From Petaurus breviceps papuanus (Eukaryota > Chordata > Mammalia > Diprotodontia > Petauridae), in assembly GCA_028583685.1 (NCBI GenBank), contig JAMXIF010001119.1, positions 2,461,248 to 2,525,247 of the forward strand: 64,000 bases of DNA, given 5' to 3'. Both the position numbers and the translations under genes were made by a program. Below, in pieces: positions 10,318 through 19,713 of this stretch. Under the pieces are notes generated by a model that saw only the letters and a list, made by a program, of their open reading frames with translations, was not told the origin of the DNA and searched no databases. Within the stretch, counting starts at the first letter, position 1. Each line of letters begins with the position of its first letter.

Positions 10318-10550
10318 AAGGGTAAGACAGAGCACTGAGCCTGGACTCAAGAAAATCTGAATTCAAATTTGGCTTCAGATACTTACTAACTGTGACCCTA
10401 TACAAGTCACTTAACCTCTGTTTGCCTTAATCTACTGGAGAATCAAATGACAAATTACTAGAGTATCTTTGCCAAGAAAACCCCGTGGACAGCACTGGTG
10501 TGCTATGGTACACAAGGTCACAAAGAATCTGACATGACTGAATAACATAT
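10318..10550 (+). mobile_element. MAR1 SINE, diverged
   Basis: GAATTCAAATTTGGCTTCAG, ATACAAGTCACTTAACCTCT and the tail CCAAGAAAACCCCGTGGACA then CTGACATGACTGAATAAC are present. The tail here is closer to Bov-B than in most other copies. Confidence 0.85.
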
Positions 10551-10556
10551 GTAATA

Positions 10557-10700
10557 GATTGATAGAGCATTTATTAAGGGCTTACCATGTGCCAGACACT
10601 ATGCTAAATACTAAGGTTATAAATACAAGCAATCAAGATGGTTCCTGCCTTCAAGGAGCTTATATTCTAATGGAAGAAGGTAACATAAAAGGAAATGGGG
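10557..10700 (-). mobile_element. L2 LINE 3' end (reverse)
   Basis: GAGCATTTATTAAGGGCTTA, CCAGACACTATGCTAAATAC and CAAGGAGCTTATATTCTAAT are the reverse L2 3' end. Confidence 0.8.
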
Positions 10701-10920
10701 ACTGGACCTTTTATTTCACTGCTATAGGAAACTCCCAGGTATGAAAAAGGACTCTCCATTTACCAATGTAAATCAGTATTTTCTCTATGACTTATGATCT
10801 TAGATAATTGACTAAAGCGATGGGAGGTTAAGTGACTTGCTCAAGGTCAAACAGTCAAAATGTAACCAGAGACAGTATTTGAACCTAGCTCTAAAATAAG
10901 CTTCTATCCACTATGCCAAG
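10701..10920. repeat. Unclassified dispersed repeat, copy 1
   Basis: It starts with TTTATTTCACTGCTATAGGA and AACTCCCAGG, then a MIR-like reverse half ending in CCACTATGCC. The same arrangement occurs near 18310, 27955, 40320 and 51435. It may be a MIR/THER-type marsupial SINE, but I cannot name it. Confidence 0.5.
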
Positions 10921-10954
10921 GTGTTTGTATGTGGTTTTAGAAAAAGAGAGATTT

Positions 10955-11064
10955 ATATATAGATAGATACATAAATATGTATCTATATACACATATATGT
11001 ATTCTATATGCATGTCTACATATATACCTGCATATATGTGTATGTATATATACATATGTATGTA

Positions 11065-11112
<48 letters not shown>
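10955..11112. repeat. AT/TATG-rich microsatellite
   Basis: It is built of TATA, TATG and TGTG words and ends in a pure (TA)n run at about 11077-11110. Confidence 0.9.
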
Positions 11113-11114
<2 letters not shown>

Positions 11115-11117
11115 TGC

Positions 11118-11472
11118 CCTAGAAACCTTTTTCATCCTGGAAAATCACTACAGCCCTAGAATTCAGAAGTACCCTTCCCACTATAACTTCTCCCTCTAAT
11201 TAGATAGTTCTTCCTAGAAACTACGTGTAAGAAGGGGGTCCAGACCAATTAGGTCTTCATTTCTCTCTAGACTACCCCCTATACTTCTGTACTATATTCC
11301 AGCAACCTCTTCATCCTGGAATATTGGTCTAACCCTAGAACTGATACCTTGAAGTCCCCCTCAGGCTCTCTCCGATTGAATGGTCCTTCCAGAACCCCCA
11401 TTTTAGGAGGAGCCCCAGGTCAATCATCTCTTCATTTCTCACCAGACTGCAATCTGGACTTCTCTAGCTTGT
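11118..11472. repeat. Diverged tandem duplication, about 180-bp unit
   Basis: Two units are visible, about 11118-11295 and 11300-11472. Both hold TCATCCTGGAA, CCCTAGAA, a CTCTCTCC-like block, CCTTCCAGAA or TTCTTCCTAGAA, and finally CTTCATTTCTC followed by AGACT. They differ at many sites, so the duplication is old. Confidence 0.65.
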
Positions 11473-11928
11473 CCATCTACCTCCCCAGTCCCTTTTCAGG
11501 TCCCTTTTATGTGCCATCTTCCTCCATTAGTGTGGTTATCGTCCTTCGTTCTTGAAGAGGACAACAGTGACATGACTGGTGCTAAAGTCAAGTTCCAGTG
11601 TGTCTGACTGTGGCTGATCAGAGCAATACTGGCTCGGAGTGCTCTGCCACAGGTTGGGCACAAATAGTCCGTGTGAACATCTGGGGTGGATTCTCTAAAT
11701 CTGTTCATCCTGCATTTCTTTTGAACTGCTTCGATTCTGCTTTGCTTGTAGAGCACAGTGCCTCCTCTGATAGGGGCTCGCCATTCTGAGCAGTCCTGTG
11801 CCAATTGAATGCCTCCATTGAAACTGAAGGCCATGATCGCCACTTCTTTTTGCTTATATTTGTATTCCTGGCACTTAGAACAATGCCTGGCACATAGTGA
11901 GTGCTTATAAATTCCTGTTGATTATGGG
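11473..11928 (+). mobile_element. L2-type LINE 3' end, split by an RTE fragment
   Basis: The part at 11473-11531 reads TTATGTGCCATCTTCCTCCA and resumes at about 11846 with TTTGCTTATATTTGTATTCC and CACATAGTGAGTGCTTATAA. The two parts are consecutive in L2, so the RTE piece between them is a later insertion. Confidence 0.7.
11532..11845 (-). mobile_element. RTE-type LINE 3' end with C2H2 finger coding tail
   Basis: On the minus strand an open frame (11843 down to 11496) encodes a tail with WRAPIRGGTVLYKQSR and then CPTCGRALRASIALISHSQT plus H. This is a C-X2-C-X12-H-X3-H finger (11598-11660), known from the C-terminus of endonuclease/reverse transcriptase-type non-LTR elements. The frame then runs into the 3' end CTTCAAGAACGAAGGACGAT. 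The upstream reverse transcriptase is missing, so it is a 5'-truncated copy. It is not a host zinc-finger gene. Confidence 0.75.
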
Positions 11929-12061
11929 CTGATATGGCACAGATATATCATACAACATATGAGTTAGTTAGAGAAATATATCATGTATTGTTTGTTAAGC
12001 CTAAAATCAAGACATTGGAATGTATCTTCTCTTGAATCCCTTTTCAGTACTTGGAATAAAA
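11929..12061. other. Unassigned spacer
   Basis: AT-rich, with no recognised feature. Confidence 0.3.
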
Positions 12062-12424
12062 TTGATTGTTGTTCAGTCATTTTCAGTCATGTCTCACTCT
12101 TCATGATCCCATTTGGGGTTTTCTTGGCAAATATACTGGAGTGTTTTGCTGTTTTCTTCTGCAGCTCATTTTACAGACGAGGAAACTGAGGCAAACAGGA
12201 TGAAAGGATTTTCCCAAGGCTACAAAGTTGATAAGTGTCTGTGGCCAGATTTGAACTCATAAAGATGAGTCTTCCAGATTCCAAGCCCAATGCTCTACCT
12301 ACGTGTGTGTATACACATTTATGCATATGTGTATATGCACACATATATGTGTATATATGTATGTATATATGTGTACATATATACCAAATTATTCAACCAC
12401 CATGCTACCACCTAGCTGCCCCAG
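12062..12424 (-). mobile_element. MAR1 SINE (reverse) with internal microsatellite
   Basis: Tail (GTTGTTCAGTCATTTTCAGT) and body (CAGACGAGGAAACTGAGGCA) are intact up to 12300. A TGTA/CATA-rich microsatellite (about 12301-12385) then separates them from the head, which ends CACCTAGCTGCCCC at 12421. The microsatellite thus grew inside the SINE. Confidence 0.88.
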
Positions 12425-12429
12425 AATAA

Positions 12430-14270
12430 AATTAGACCATTCAGTAAATATTTATTAAGCACTGACTATGTGCTAGGCATCATGTATTACGTGCTATGAC
12501 TGCAAGGATAAATAAAAGATGGATCCTACTCTCAAGAAGCTAACAAACAAACACTGGAAAGTCATACATGCAAATAAGTGGTATAAGAGGGAGCTGTGAT
12601 TAATGTAAAGGAGAGGCAATAGACCATGCCAAATTTGAGGACAGACAGATCATTTTCAGTTGGGGAAACTCAGAAGAAACTTTGTAAAGAATGGCACCTG
12701 AGTTCAGCTATAGAGTAAAAGAAGACCTTCAAATGATACAAATCATTCTTGGTTTGGGGAATGAGGGGAGGAGAATGAAGGATGGTGACTAATCCTGTTT
12801 TCCCGGAATGTAGAGTGGGACTAAGAGAAGACAAGGTTGGAAATGTAGATTGAAACCAGATTGTAGAAGGCCTTGATGTCAGGATTAGAAGGTTATACTC
12901 TCGAGGGGGTAGGGTAGTGGGGGGCGGGGAAGAAGGAGGCAAGAGGGTAGAGGGACATAATGTACACCTGAAAATAAAACCAAATAGATTAAAAAAGAAC
13001 AATTATAATCTACTTGAGAGACAATGGGGAGCCACTGAAGGCTTTTGAATAAAGTTCCTATGTCATCTGAGTGGTGCATTAATAAGATTACTTGGGTAAC
13101 AGTGTGGCCGAAAGCCCAGTGAGTAGACAGTCAAAAGGCAGAAAATACAGGAAGATATTATAATATTCTAGGAATGGAAAAGTGAGGGGCTGTAGTGGGG
13201 TGAGTATAGTGGAACTGGAAAGAAAGGTACTGACACAAGAAATATTATTGAGATGGTACCCATGAGATTTCGTAACTGAGCAATGTAGGAAGAGTGAGAA
13301 GAAAGAGTACAAAATAACTGCAGTTGTGAGCCTGGTAGCTGTAAGTATAGTTGTTCTTTCATGGAAATCAAGAACTGAGGAGGAAAGTTATGTTGATTAT
13401 GGGGGAAGATAATGAGTTTACATTGGGATGTATTGGGTTTGATGTGCCAGTTGAACATCCTTGTGGAAATGTCCAGCAAGAAGAAATACAGGACTAGAGA
13501 ATTTGGTGAGAATTTGGCAGCAGTAGTCTAGATTTATACCATCTGCAAAGAGGTGATAATTGAGGCTGTTGGAGTAGACAAAATTACCAATGGAGAGAGT
13601 GTAGTAGAAAAAAATGCTGAAGACAGAAACTGGGGGTATACCCCCATTTAAAAAACTTAATAAGCATTTATTTTTTTTTCTCTTCTACTGATGATCATTT
13701 GAAAAACAGAAGAAAAATAAAACCACATAATAAATATGCATAGTCACACAAAACTAGATTCTTCCATTTGCCATGTCCAAAAGATATGGTCAATCCTTGT
13801 CTAAGGGAATGGGAGAGGATCCAGAAAAGGGGACAAATGGAATGAGAGGTGAGATGAGAATCATGAGAGTGCAATGTCAAGAAGCCAAGCGATGAGTCAT
13901 ATCAAAGAGTGAGTAGCCACAATACCAGTTACTACAGAGAGGTCAGGGAGGATGAGAACAGGAAAAATACCAATAGATCTCACAATAAGAGTGCATTCAA
14001 GGTCTTAGAAAACACAGTTTCACCACAGCAATTGGGATGGAAGTCAGATTAGAAGGCAACAAGGTTGTTGGGACATGGACGAAATAATTGCAACTCCTCT
14101 TTCTACTACTTGTAGTAAATGGCAACATAGAACAATAGTTTGAGGATGTAGCAGAATCAAGAGAAAGGTTTTACTTTCAACTTGGAGAAAAGTTTAATTT
14201 TGTTTTGCCTTTTTAGAATAGCTAAGACATGACTAGTATGTTTTAGATAATGAGAAAGGAATCCAAAGAG
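12430..14270 (-). mobile_element. Long L2 LINE copy (reverse), interrupted by an L1 piece
   Basis: From the 3' end inward: AAATATTTATTAAGCACTGA (12448), then GGGGAGCCACTGAAGGCTTT (13026), GAACATCCTTGTGGAAATGT (13452), and after the L1 insert GCAATGTCAAGAAGCC and ACAGAGAGGTCAGGGAGGAT (about 13870-13955). These follow the order of the reverse L2 body. Many stops exist on the coding strand; nothing is translatable. Confidence 0.75.
13655..13805 (-). mobile_element. L1 LINE 3' untranslated fragment (reverse)
   Basis: AATAAATATGCATAGTCACA and CTTCCATTTGCCATGTCCAA are diagnostic of the marsupial L1 3' untranslated region read backwards; the same signature is at 62485-62830. It interrupts the L2. 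Confidence 0.7.
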
Positions 14271-14299
14271 ATAGAGAGATTGAAAATCCAGTTTTCAAT

Positions 14300-14488
14300 G
14301 GAGAGGCAGTGTGGTACAGTGTAAGGAACCCCAGCTCTGGAATCAGAGGAACAGAGTTCAAATCCTACCTTTGATGTTTACAAGCTGTGTGATCACTTTA
14401 TTTCCCTGTTCCTTAGTTCTTTATTTTGTAAAATGAAGAAATGGGATAGCCTCTAAGATCCCTTCTAACTTTAGATCCATGACCTTAA
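14300..14488 (+). mobile_element. MIR3-like SINE (forward)
   Basis: It shows GGCAGTGTGGTACAGTGTAA, GAGTTCAAATCCTACC, then TAAAATGAAGAAATGGGATA and CTAAGATCCCTTCTAACTTT. Confidence 0.8.
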
Positions 14489-14504
14489 GATGTAGGAATG
14501 ACTG

Positions 14505-14740
14505 GGGTAACTAGGTGGTGCAATGGATAGAGCACCAGGCCTGGAGTCAGGAGGACCTGAGTTCAAATTTGACCTCAGAAATTTACTAGCTGTATGACCC
14601 TAGGCAAATCACTTAACCCTGATTGCCAGGAGGAGGAGGAGGAGGAAGATAAAGAGGATGAAGAGGAGGAGAAAGAGGAAGAGGAAAAGGAGAAAGAGAA
14701 GGAGGAGGAGGAAGATCATGATGATGGTGATGATGATGAT
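14505..14740 (+). mobile_element. tRNA-derived SINE whose tail became a GAG/GAT repeat
   Basis: The SINE body (GGTAACTAGGTGGTGCAATG to TCACTTAACCCTGATTGCC) ends at about 14628. A GAG/GAA-rich and then GAT-rich tract follows to 14740. A 16-bp duplication with one mismatch, GATGTAGGAATGACTG / GATGTAGGGATGACTG, flanks the whole unit at 14489-14504 and 14741-14756. So the low-complexity tract is the evolved A tail. The glutamate-rich frame across it is not a gene. Confidence 0.88.
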
Positions 14741-14756
14741 GATGTAGGGATGACTG

Positions 14757-15010
14757 ATGGAGCAAAGTCACAGAGGAGACTAGCACATAGTAGGTGCTTA
14801 ATCCCTTTCCTGGGTTAGGATGCTGGAGAGAGAAGTGAGCATTGAGCTAGGAGGATCCAGTAGGAGGGGGACTAGACAAAGAGTCAACACTATTTTTATA
14901 TAGGTCATTGTGAGCTCTGTTCTTTCTTAGCACTCTCCACTCCCCACCATTTCTTTTCTTTCTAGCTTAGCTCCTGGGAAATTAAGCCCAATGAAGGAGG
15001 GATTGTTCAG
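14757..15010. other. Mostly unassigned
   Basis: A short L2/MIR end (CACATAGTAGGTGCTTAATC, about 14783-14802) is present; the rest has no recognised feature. Confidence 0.35.
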
Positions 15011-15480
15011 CCAGCAAAGGTTCTGAAGGCTGAGATCAAACAGTAAGGGAGAACAAGCTATCTGGTGGGTCTGCATGCAAGAGAAATAACCAGGAAGAAG
15101 GAGGGGCTGGGGAAGGGGGAGGGGAGGATATGTGAATGTTGATCAGAGCTCCCCCCATCCTCAGAGAGATCTGTTCTCCTCATGCTGAGCCAAGTAAGAT
15201 CTCCCACTCCAGAACATCTTTGATTAATAAGAAGCGGAAAGATAAGCTGCATGATAATTAATAAATCATTAGCAGCATTACTTTTCATCAGATAAGACAA
15301 TTAATTACTCCCATTTCCTTTAAAAAAATGCCATGGCAATGCGGGCTGACTCACTGCAAGCTGATTTTTATGAGAAATCCAATTCTAATAAGAAAAAGCA
15401 TTGAGCTCACTACAAGCAGAATCTAAATGGCACTAAGGATAAAGGAATGGGTGTTGCCTCACTCAGTTTGCTCTGTGGGA
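15011..15480. promoter_or_regulatory. Candidate conserved enhancer
   Basis: Seen: the block is free of recognisable repeats. Its core, about 15215-15420, holds TGATTAATAAG, two AGATAAG words (15239-15245 and 15291-15297, GATA-type), GATAATTAATAAATCATTAG and CAATTAATTAC (homeobox-type), ATTTTTATGAG, and a TGACTCA word (AP-1-type, 15346-15352). Such dense AT-rich homeobox and GATA words without repeats are typical of vertebrate developmental enhancers. Inferred: it may be a conserved non-coding element. No target gene can be named, and no alignment was made. Confidence 0.45.
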
Positions 15481-15622
15481 AGGTCTATAGAGCTAACTCT
15501 CTAAATTTGGTCAATAAAGCAGCCCCACTGAGCATGATGGGAAAGACAGGGTTCTATACCTCACCCCCAATTAAGCTGCAATTGAGAAAACTCCATGTAA
15601 TAAGAAGTAACATGGACTAGTG

Positions 15623-15813
15623 CAGGGCCTTGAGGCCACGTGTGGCCTTCTAGGTCCTTGGGTATAGCCTTTTCACTGAGTCCAAGTTTTACAGAACAAA
15701 TCCTCTCATTAAGGGGATTTATTCTGTGAAGTTTGGATTCAATCAAAAGGCCACCCTTGAGTAGTACCTAGAAGGTCATATATAGCCTTAAGGCTGCAGG
15801 TTCTCCAACCCTG
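15623..15813. mobile_element. hAT-type miniature inverted-repeat element, copy 1
   Basis: It begins CAGGGCCTTGAGG and ends with CCAACCCTG; the two halves are largely inverted copies of each other (both carry CCTAGAAGG/CCTTCTAGG and TTTGGATTCA-like words). An 8-bp duplication with one mismatch, GACTAGTG / GACTAATG, flanks it at 15615-15622 and 15814-15821, as expected for hAT. The likely family is an OposCharlie-type non-autonomous element; that name is from memory and unverified. Confidence 0.82.
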
Positions 15814-15821
15814 GACTAATG

Positions 15822-16005
15822 GATAATGCACCAGGCTTGGAGTCAAGATCTAGGTTCAAATCTTGCCAAAGATACTAACTGTGTGATTCTCAGCAAGTCA
15901 TCTAACCTCTCTGTGCCTCAGTTTACTCTTCGGTAAAAGGAGGGGGGTGGACTTGATGGCCTTTAAGATCCCTTCCTACTCTGATCTCTGATCTTATGAA
16001 GCTGA
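15822..16005 (+). mobile_element. MIR3-like SINE (forward)
   Basis: ATGCACCAGGCTTGGAGTC, GGTTCAAATCTTGCC, CTCTCTGTGCCTCAGTTTAC and GATCCCTTCCTACTCTGATC are in MIR3 order. Confidence 0.82.
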
Positions 16006-16124
16006 ATAAAACTATCCTGGATTAGGCATCCTGGAGAGGAAGGATGTCAAATTCACATAGAGATTCTCTAGGTCTGCTTCTGCTCTCCATCTGGGGTGTT
16101 CTTTTTCTTATAAAGAATCTATGG

Positions 16125-16276
16125 GGCAGCTAGGAGGTGGAGTGAATAGAGTAGCAGCCCTGGAGTCAGGAGAACCTGAGTTCAAATCCAGCCTCAGATA
16201 CTTGACACACTTACTAACTGTGAGACCTTGGGCAAGTCACTCAACCCCAATTGCCCTGCCTTCCCCTTTCCAAAAA
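16125..16276 (+). mobile_element. tRNA-derived SINE, A-tailed, with target duplication
   Basis: This is the same family as 5125. A perfect 15-bp duplication, ATAAAGAATCTATGG, lies at 16110-16124 and 16277-16291. The body runs from GGCAGCTAGGAGGTGGAGTG to the CCAAAAA tail. The perfect duplication suggests that it is among the younger insertions. Confidence 0.95.
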
Positions 16277-16291
16277 ATAAAGAATCTATGG

Positions 16292-17071
16292 AGAGTTCAT
16301 TCTGCATCTAATAGGACTCATTCATCATCATCCCCAGAAAGGTAATTTCTTGTTTCATGGAAATTAGTATAAGAATGCATATGGCACCCATGTTTTCAGC
16401 CTTGATGCACTAGATGAGTGTCTGCCTTATTCTTCCCACACTCACTAGTTTGAGGTTTTCACTAGGGGACAACCCAAATTCTATGAAAATGTATGCCCAA
16501 AATTACTCATAAACTTCCAATGATCTGCATTTGAAACACACACTCATATTGCTTAGGGATCTGTACCCCAACAACCCGGCAAAGACACATTGACTCACAT
16601 TCAACTCACACAGTCATATTTTTTTTGGTTACTTTCTTTCCTTCTTGTTACCACACTATTTTCTACTCTCATTCTTTGCGTGCACTTAATAATACCTCTG
16701 CCTGACATACTAACACCCACATGTTGGCTTCCTTGCATATCTACTCCACCTATTATAGCATGAAGAGACTCTCCTGACTTCTCTCTTAGTCAGGGGAGTT
16801 ACAGACAGCTGTACATCCCTTTTACCTTCCACCCACAGCTGTCTGCCTTTTGTGCTGGGTGTCCCCACAGCTTGAAAGGAGGTCACAGCCAATAGATTCC
16901 TAGCAGACCATGGGCTCATCATGCAAAGGAGCCTAACAACAAACAACATATTCATGTTATGAATATATGTCATGGATGTGAAAGACCAGACAAGATAATG
17001 GGTTTACGATGCAGAAGCAGAAACAAAACTACATGCACAACAAAGTCAGAAGAGGTTAGTAAGATGCATGG
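16292..17071. other. No feature recognised
   Basis: It is about 780 bases without a named repeat or convincing frame. A short inverted pair (CTCCTGACT / AGTCAGGGGAG) lies near 16771-16798. The composition is ordinary. Confidence 0.3.
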
Positions 17072-17315
17072 TCTAGGGGAGGGAACGTTAACTTTTTGTG
17101 TGTCATAGACCCCGTGGGCAGTGGTAAAACCTTTGAGATTCTTCCCAGAATAATATTTGTTGCCTACATTCATAATTTAAGGAAATGCAAAATTTCAAGT
17201 TAAAAAATATTGAAAATAAAATATCTTTTTTTCCTTCCAAGTCTATGGATCCCATAAAATCTTTCCACAGATGCCTTTGAAGTCTATGGGCACTACCCTT
17301 AAGAATGTCTCGTTT
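17072..17315. mobile_element. hAT-type miniature element, diverged
   Basis: GTTAACTTTTTGTGTGTCAT then AGACCCCGTGGGCAGTGGTA at one end, and TCTATGGATCCCAT with CTATGGGCACTACCCTTAAG at the other, form the inverted ends typical of a Charlie-like non-autonomous element. A related copy is at 54244-54395. Confidence 0.55.
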
Positions 17316-17424
17316 AGGATCAGCAGTAACAATTTAGCATTGTGATCAGTAACAAAGTTTTTAGCTTGAACAAAACTTTAGCTGAATTCTGTGAGCATGT
17401 ACATGTTCACATTCTAGTTGATTC

Positions 17425-17545
17425 AATTTTTAAAGACCATTTGCTAAGCACCTACTATGTGCAAAAGGACTGTGCTAAGTACTGGTGCTTCAAGACAAAA
17501 TTGATATGTTCATTGCCCACAAATAGCTTATATGTCCTTGGGATC
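17425..17545 (-). mobile_element. L2 LINE 3' end (reverse)
   Basis: TTTGCTAAGCACCTACTATG, TGTGCTAAGTACTGG and CCACAAATAGCTTATATGTC give the reverse L2 end. Confidence 0.75.
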
Positions 17546-17589
17546 AGTCTAGGGTAAACTAGAGAGTCTAGACTATTGGACAACAATAG

Positions 17590-18012
17590 GGAGTCTAAAG
17601 CAAATTAATAAAATGACCCTGACTGAAATATGGCGATAAAAGGAAAGGTACAACATTGAAAAGTAACAGAATAATAGAAAAACATGGAAAAACTTGCATG
17701 AAATAACAAAAAGTGAAATGAGCAGACCCAAGAGAACATTGTAAACAGTAACAGCAATATTATTTGAAGAATAATTGTGAACAGTCAATTTATTCTGAAT
17801 ATTATAAGTACTTGAGTCAACTATAAAAGGCCTATGAAGGAAAATGCTATTCACCTCCAGAGAAAGAACTAATAGAAGTATGCGTAGTATGATTTTACAT
17901 ATATTTATAAATCTGTGTCACATGGTACACTTCTCTACTGCAGGGTAAGAGGAGGGAGGGAGACAATTGCAAACATTAAATGTAGCAAAAGAAATTAAAC
18001 AATTTTTTTAAA
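17590..18012 (+). mobile_element. L1 LINE 3' end
   Basis: AAGTGAAATGAGCAGACCCA, AGAGAACATTGTAAACAGTA, TCCAGAGAAAGAACTAATAG and GGGTAAGAGGAGGGAGGGAG follow the order of the marsupial L1 3' end, which finishes in an A/T-rich tail. Confidence 0.85.
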
Positions 18013-18309
18013 AAGTTGCAGAATAGATCAAGGGAACAATAGAATAGTATTATATATCAAGAAGACATACTCACAGGAGGAAAACCATAAACCAGAGGGG
18101 GAAAGATAAAGCTTTTGTTTCATGGTCTACAAAAATGACTACTACCATGGTTCCTTGGAGATTTCTTCCTCTAAATCTATTGTAGCCATCTGGCGATTGA
18201 TGGAGAAAGGAATAGAACTAGATCAGACATTAAGGAAGTCAGGAAAGAAGGTTCTGAGCCCAAACCAAGGAACTGTGAGCTATTCCCTGTCCTTATAACA
18301 GGGAGAAGG

Positions 18310-18830
18310 ACTGAATCTATGATTTTACTGACATAGGTGAGGAAACTTCCTCCAGTTATGCAGGTCTGAACCTTCTTTTCTTTTTTTTTTTTTAAAGCAA
18401 TTGGGGTTAAGTAACTTGCTCAAGGTTACATGGCCAGTTATTTCTGGGTGTGGCGCTGAGTATCTGAGCCCGGATTTGATCCAGGTCATCCCGACACTGG
18501 AGCCAGTGCTCTTACTCGCTGAGCCACCTGACCGCCCCTAAGCAATTGGGGTTAAGTAACTTGCTCAAGGTTACACGGCCAGGTGTTTCTGGGTGGATGC
18601 TAAGTGTCTGAGCCCGGGATTCGATCTCCAGGTTGTACTGACACTGGAGTTGGTGCTCTTACTCTCTGTGCTACCTGACCTCCCCAGCACCTTCTTTTCT
18701 TATGGAGTTTCCTGGTAGGTACTGGGAAAAGTATATGTTAGAGGAGGAACTTAAACCCAGATATTTCTAACTGGGAGGCCAACTCTATCTACTACACTCT
18801 CTTGCTTTTATTCTGGCATTGAAAGATAGT
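18310..18830. repeat. Unclassified dispersed repeat, copy 2, holding a SINE dimer
   Basis: The left part (TGACATAGGTGAGGAAACTT, TTATGCAGGTCTGAACCTTC) and the right part (from about 18701: TATGGAGTTTCCTGG, ending CTACTACACTCTC) belong to one element that is split by the SINE dimer at 18382-18688. Confidence 0.5.
18382..18688 (-). mobile_element. Head-to-tail dimer of a tRNA-derived SINE (reverse)
   Basis: Two units, about 18394-18538 and 18539-18686, both read AAGCAATTGGGGTTAAGTAA at the left and end in CCACCTGACCGCCCC or CTACCTGACCTCCCC at the right. Only the outer, left edge has a poly-T (the A tail in reverse). One 12-bp duplication, ACCTTCTTTTCT, brackets the pair at 18370-18381 and 18689-18700. 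So the two units most likely arrived together as one dimeric transcript. Confidence 0.85.
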
Positions 18831-19005
18831 GTTGATTGTCTTGGAAGATGAAAACTAACCTGGATATGGTGAATGAAAGAGTATTCATGGAGAGCTAACA
18901 TTTAGAAATGTCGATGGATATACAGTGGGAGCCACAATTCATTAGTTTATAGGAGCCAAGAAAGACAGAGAAGAGGATGGATAAGGAAATGTTCCAGGGA
19001 GGGTT

Positions 19006-19246
19006 TTGTTGTTGTTGTTGTTCAATCATTACAGTCATGTCCAACTCTTTATGACATCATCTGGGGTTTTCTTGGCAAAGATACTAGAATTGTTTGTCAT
19101 TTCTTCTCCAGTTCATTTTGAAGATGGGGAAACTGAGGCAAAAAGGTTTAAGTGACTTGCCCTGGATCACACAGGTAGTGTCTGAGGCCCTATTTGAACT
19201 GAGGTCTCCTTGATTCCAGGCCCAGTGCTCTAGCTAGCAGCCCCAG
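19006..19246 (-). mobile_element. MAR1 SINE (reverse)
   Basis: GTTGTTGTTCAATCATTACA, GGGTTTTCTTGGCAAAGATA, GATGGGGAAACTGAGGCAAA and the head ending TAGCTAGCAGCCCC are present. Confidence 0.9.
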
Positions 19247-19266
19247 GGAGGAGGTACAAGAAGCTG

Positions 19267-19348
19267 GATAAGATGTGTCACCGAGTGCAAACAAGTATGG
19301 ACCATAAAGATAAAATGTGTCACTGAGTACAAGCAAGTATGGACCATA
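19267..19348. repeat. 42-bp tandem duplication
   Basis: The units 19267-19308 and 19309-19348 both read GATAARATGTGTCACYGAGT and CAAGTATGGACCATA, with a few differences. It lies directly beside the MAR1 head. Confidence 0.85.
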
Positions 19349-19505
19349 GATCATAGAGCTAGAGTCAGGTGTGATCTCAGTGGTCATTGAGCCCAACCCC
19401 TCATTTTATGGATGATGATCCTAAGGTCCAAAGAGGCAAAGAGATCTGCCAAAGTATGAAACTTTCTGAGAGCAAGTTTTGGGGTAAAGTTGTAATCTGC
19501 ATCCT
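19349..19505 (-). mobile_element. MIR3-like SINE (reverse), diverged
   Basis: ATCATAGAGCTAGAGTCAGG, CCCAACCCCTCATTTTATGG and CCAAAGAGGCAAAGAG are typical. Confidence 0.6.
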
Positions 19506-19510
19506 ACTAA

Positions 19511-19512
<2 letters not shown>

Positions 19513-19553
<41 letters not shown>

Positions 19554-19574
19554 TGAGAAATGATGAGTCTATTA

Positions 19575-19628
<54 letters not shown>

Positions 19629-19713
19629 TGTCTTTCTTTCTCTCCCCCCATCTCCATCTCTCTGGCTTTGTCTTTCTTTCTCTGTTTCTTTCTCTCTCTG
19701 TCTCTCCTCTACT
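19513..19713. repeat. (AC)n then (CT)n microsatellites
   Basis: A pure AC run spans about 19513-19551. A pure TC run spans about 19579-19624, followed by CT-rich DNA to about 19713. The Arg-Glu-rich frame across it is an artefact. Confidence 0.95.

Noticed and set aside
11496-11843. Possible host zinc-finger gene
   Set aside because: The single finger and its context are those of a non-LTR retrotransposon C-terminus, and the frame ends in the RTE 3' terminus.
14594-14818. Glutamate/aspartate-rich frame
   Set aside because: It translates the GAG/GAT tract that evolved from a SINE tail.
19513-19713. Possible CRISPR-like or satellite array
   Set aside because: It is a simple dinucleotide repeat without unique spacers. 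No CRISPR array exists in the window.
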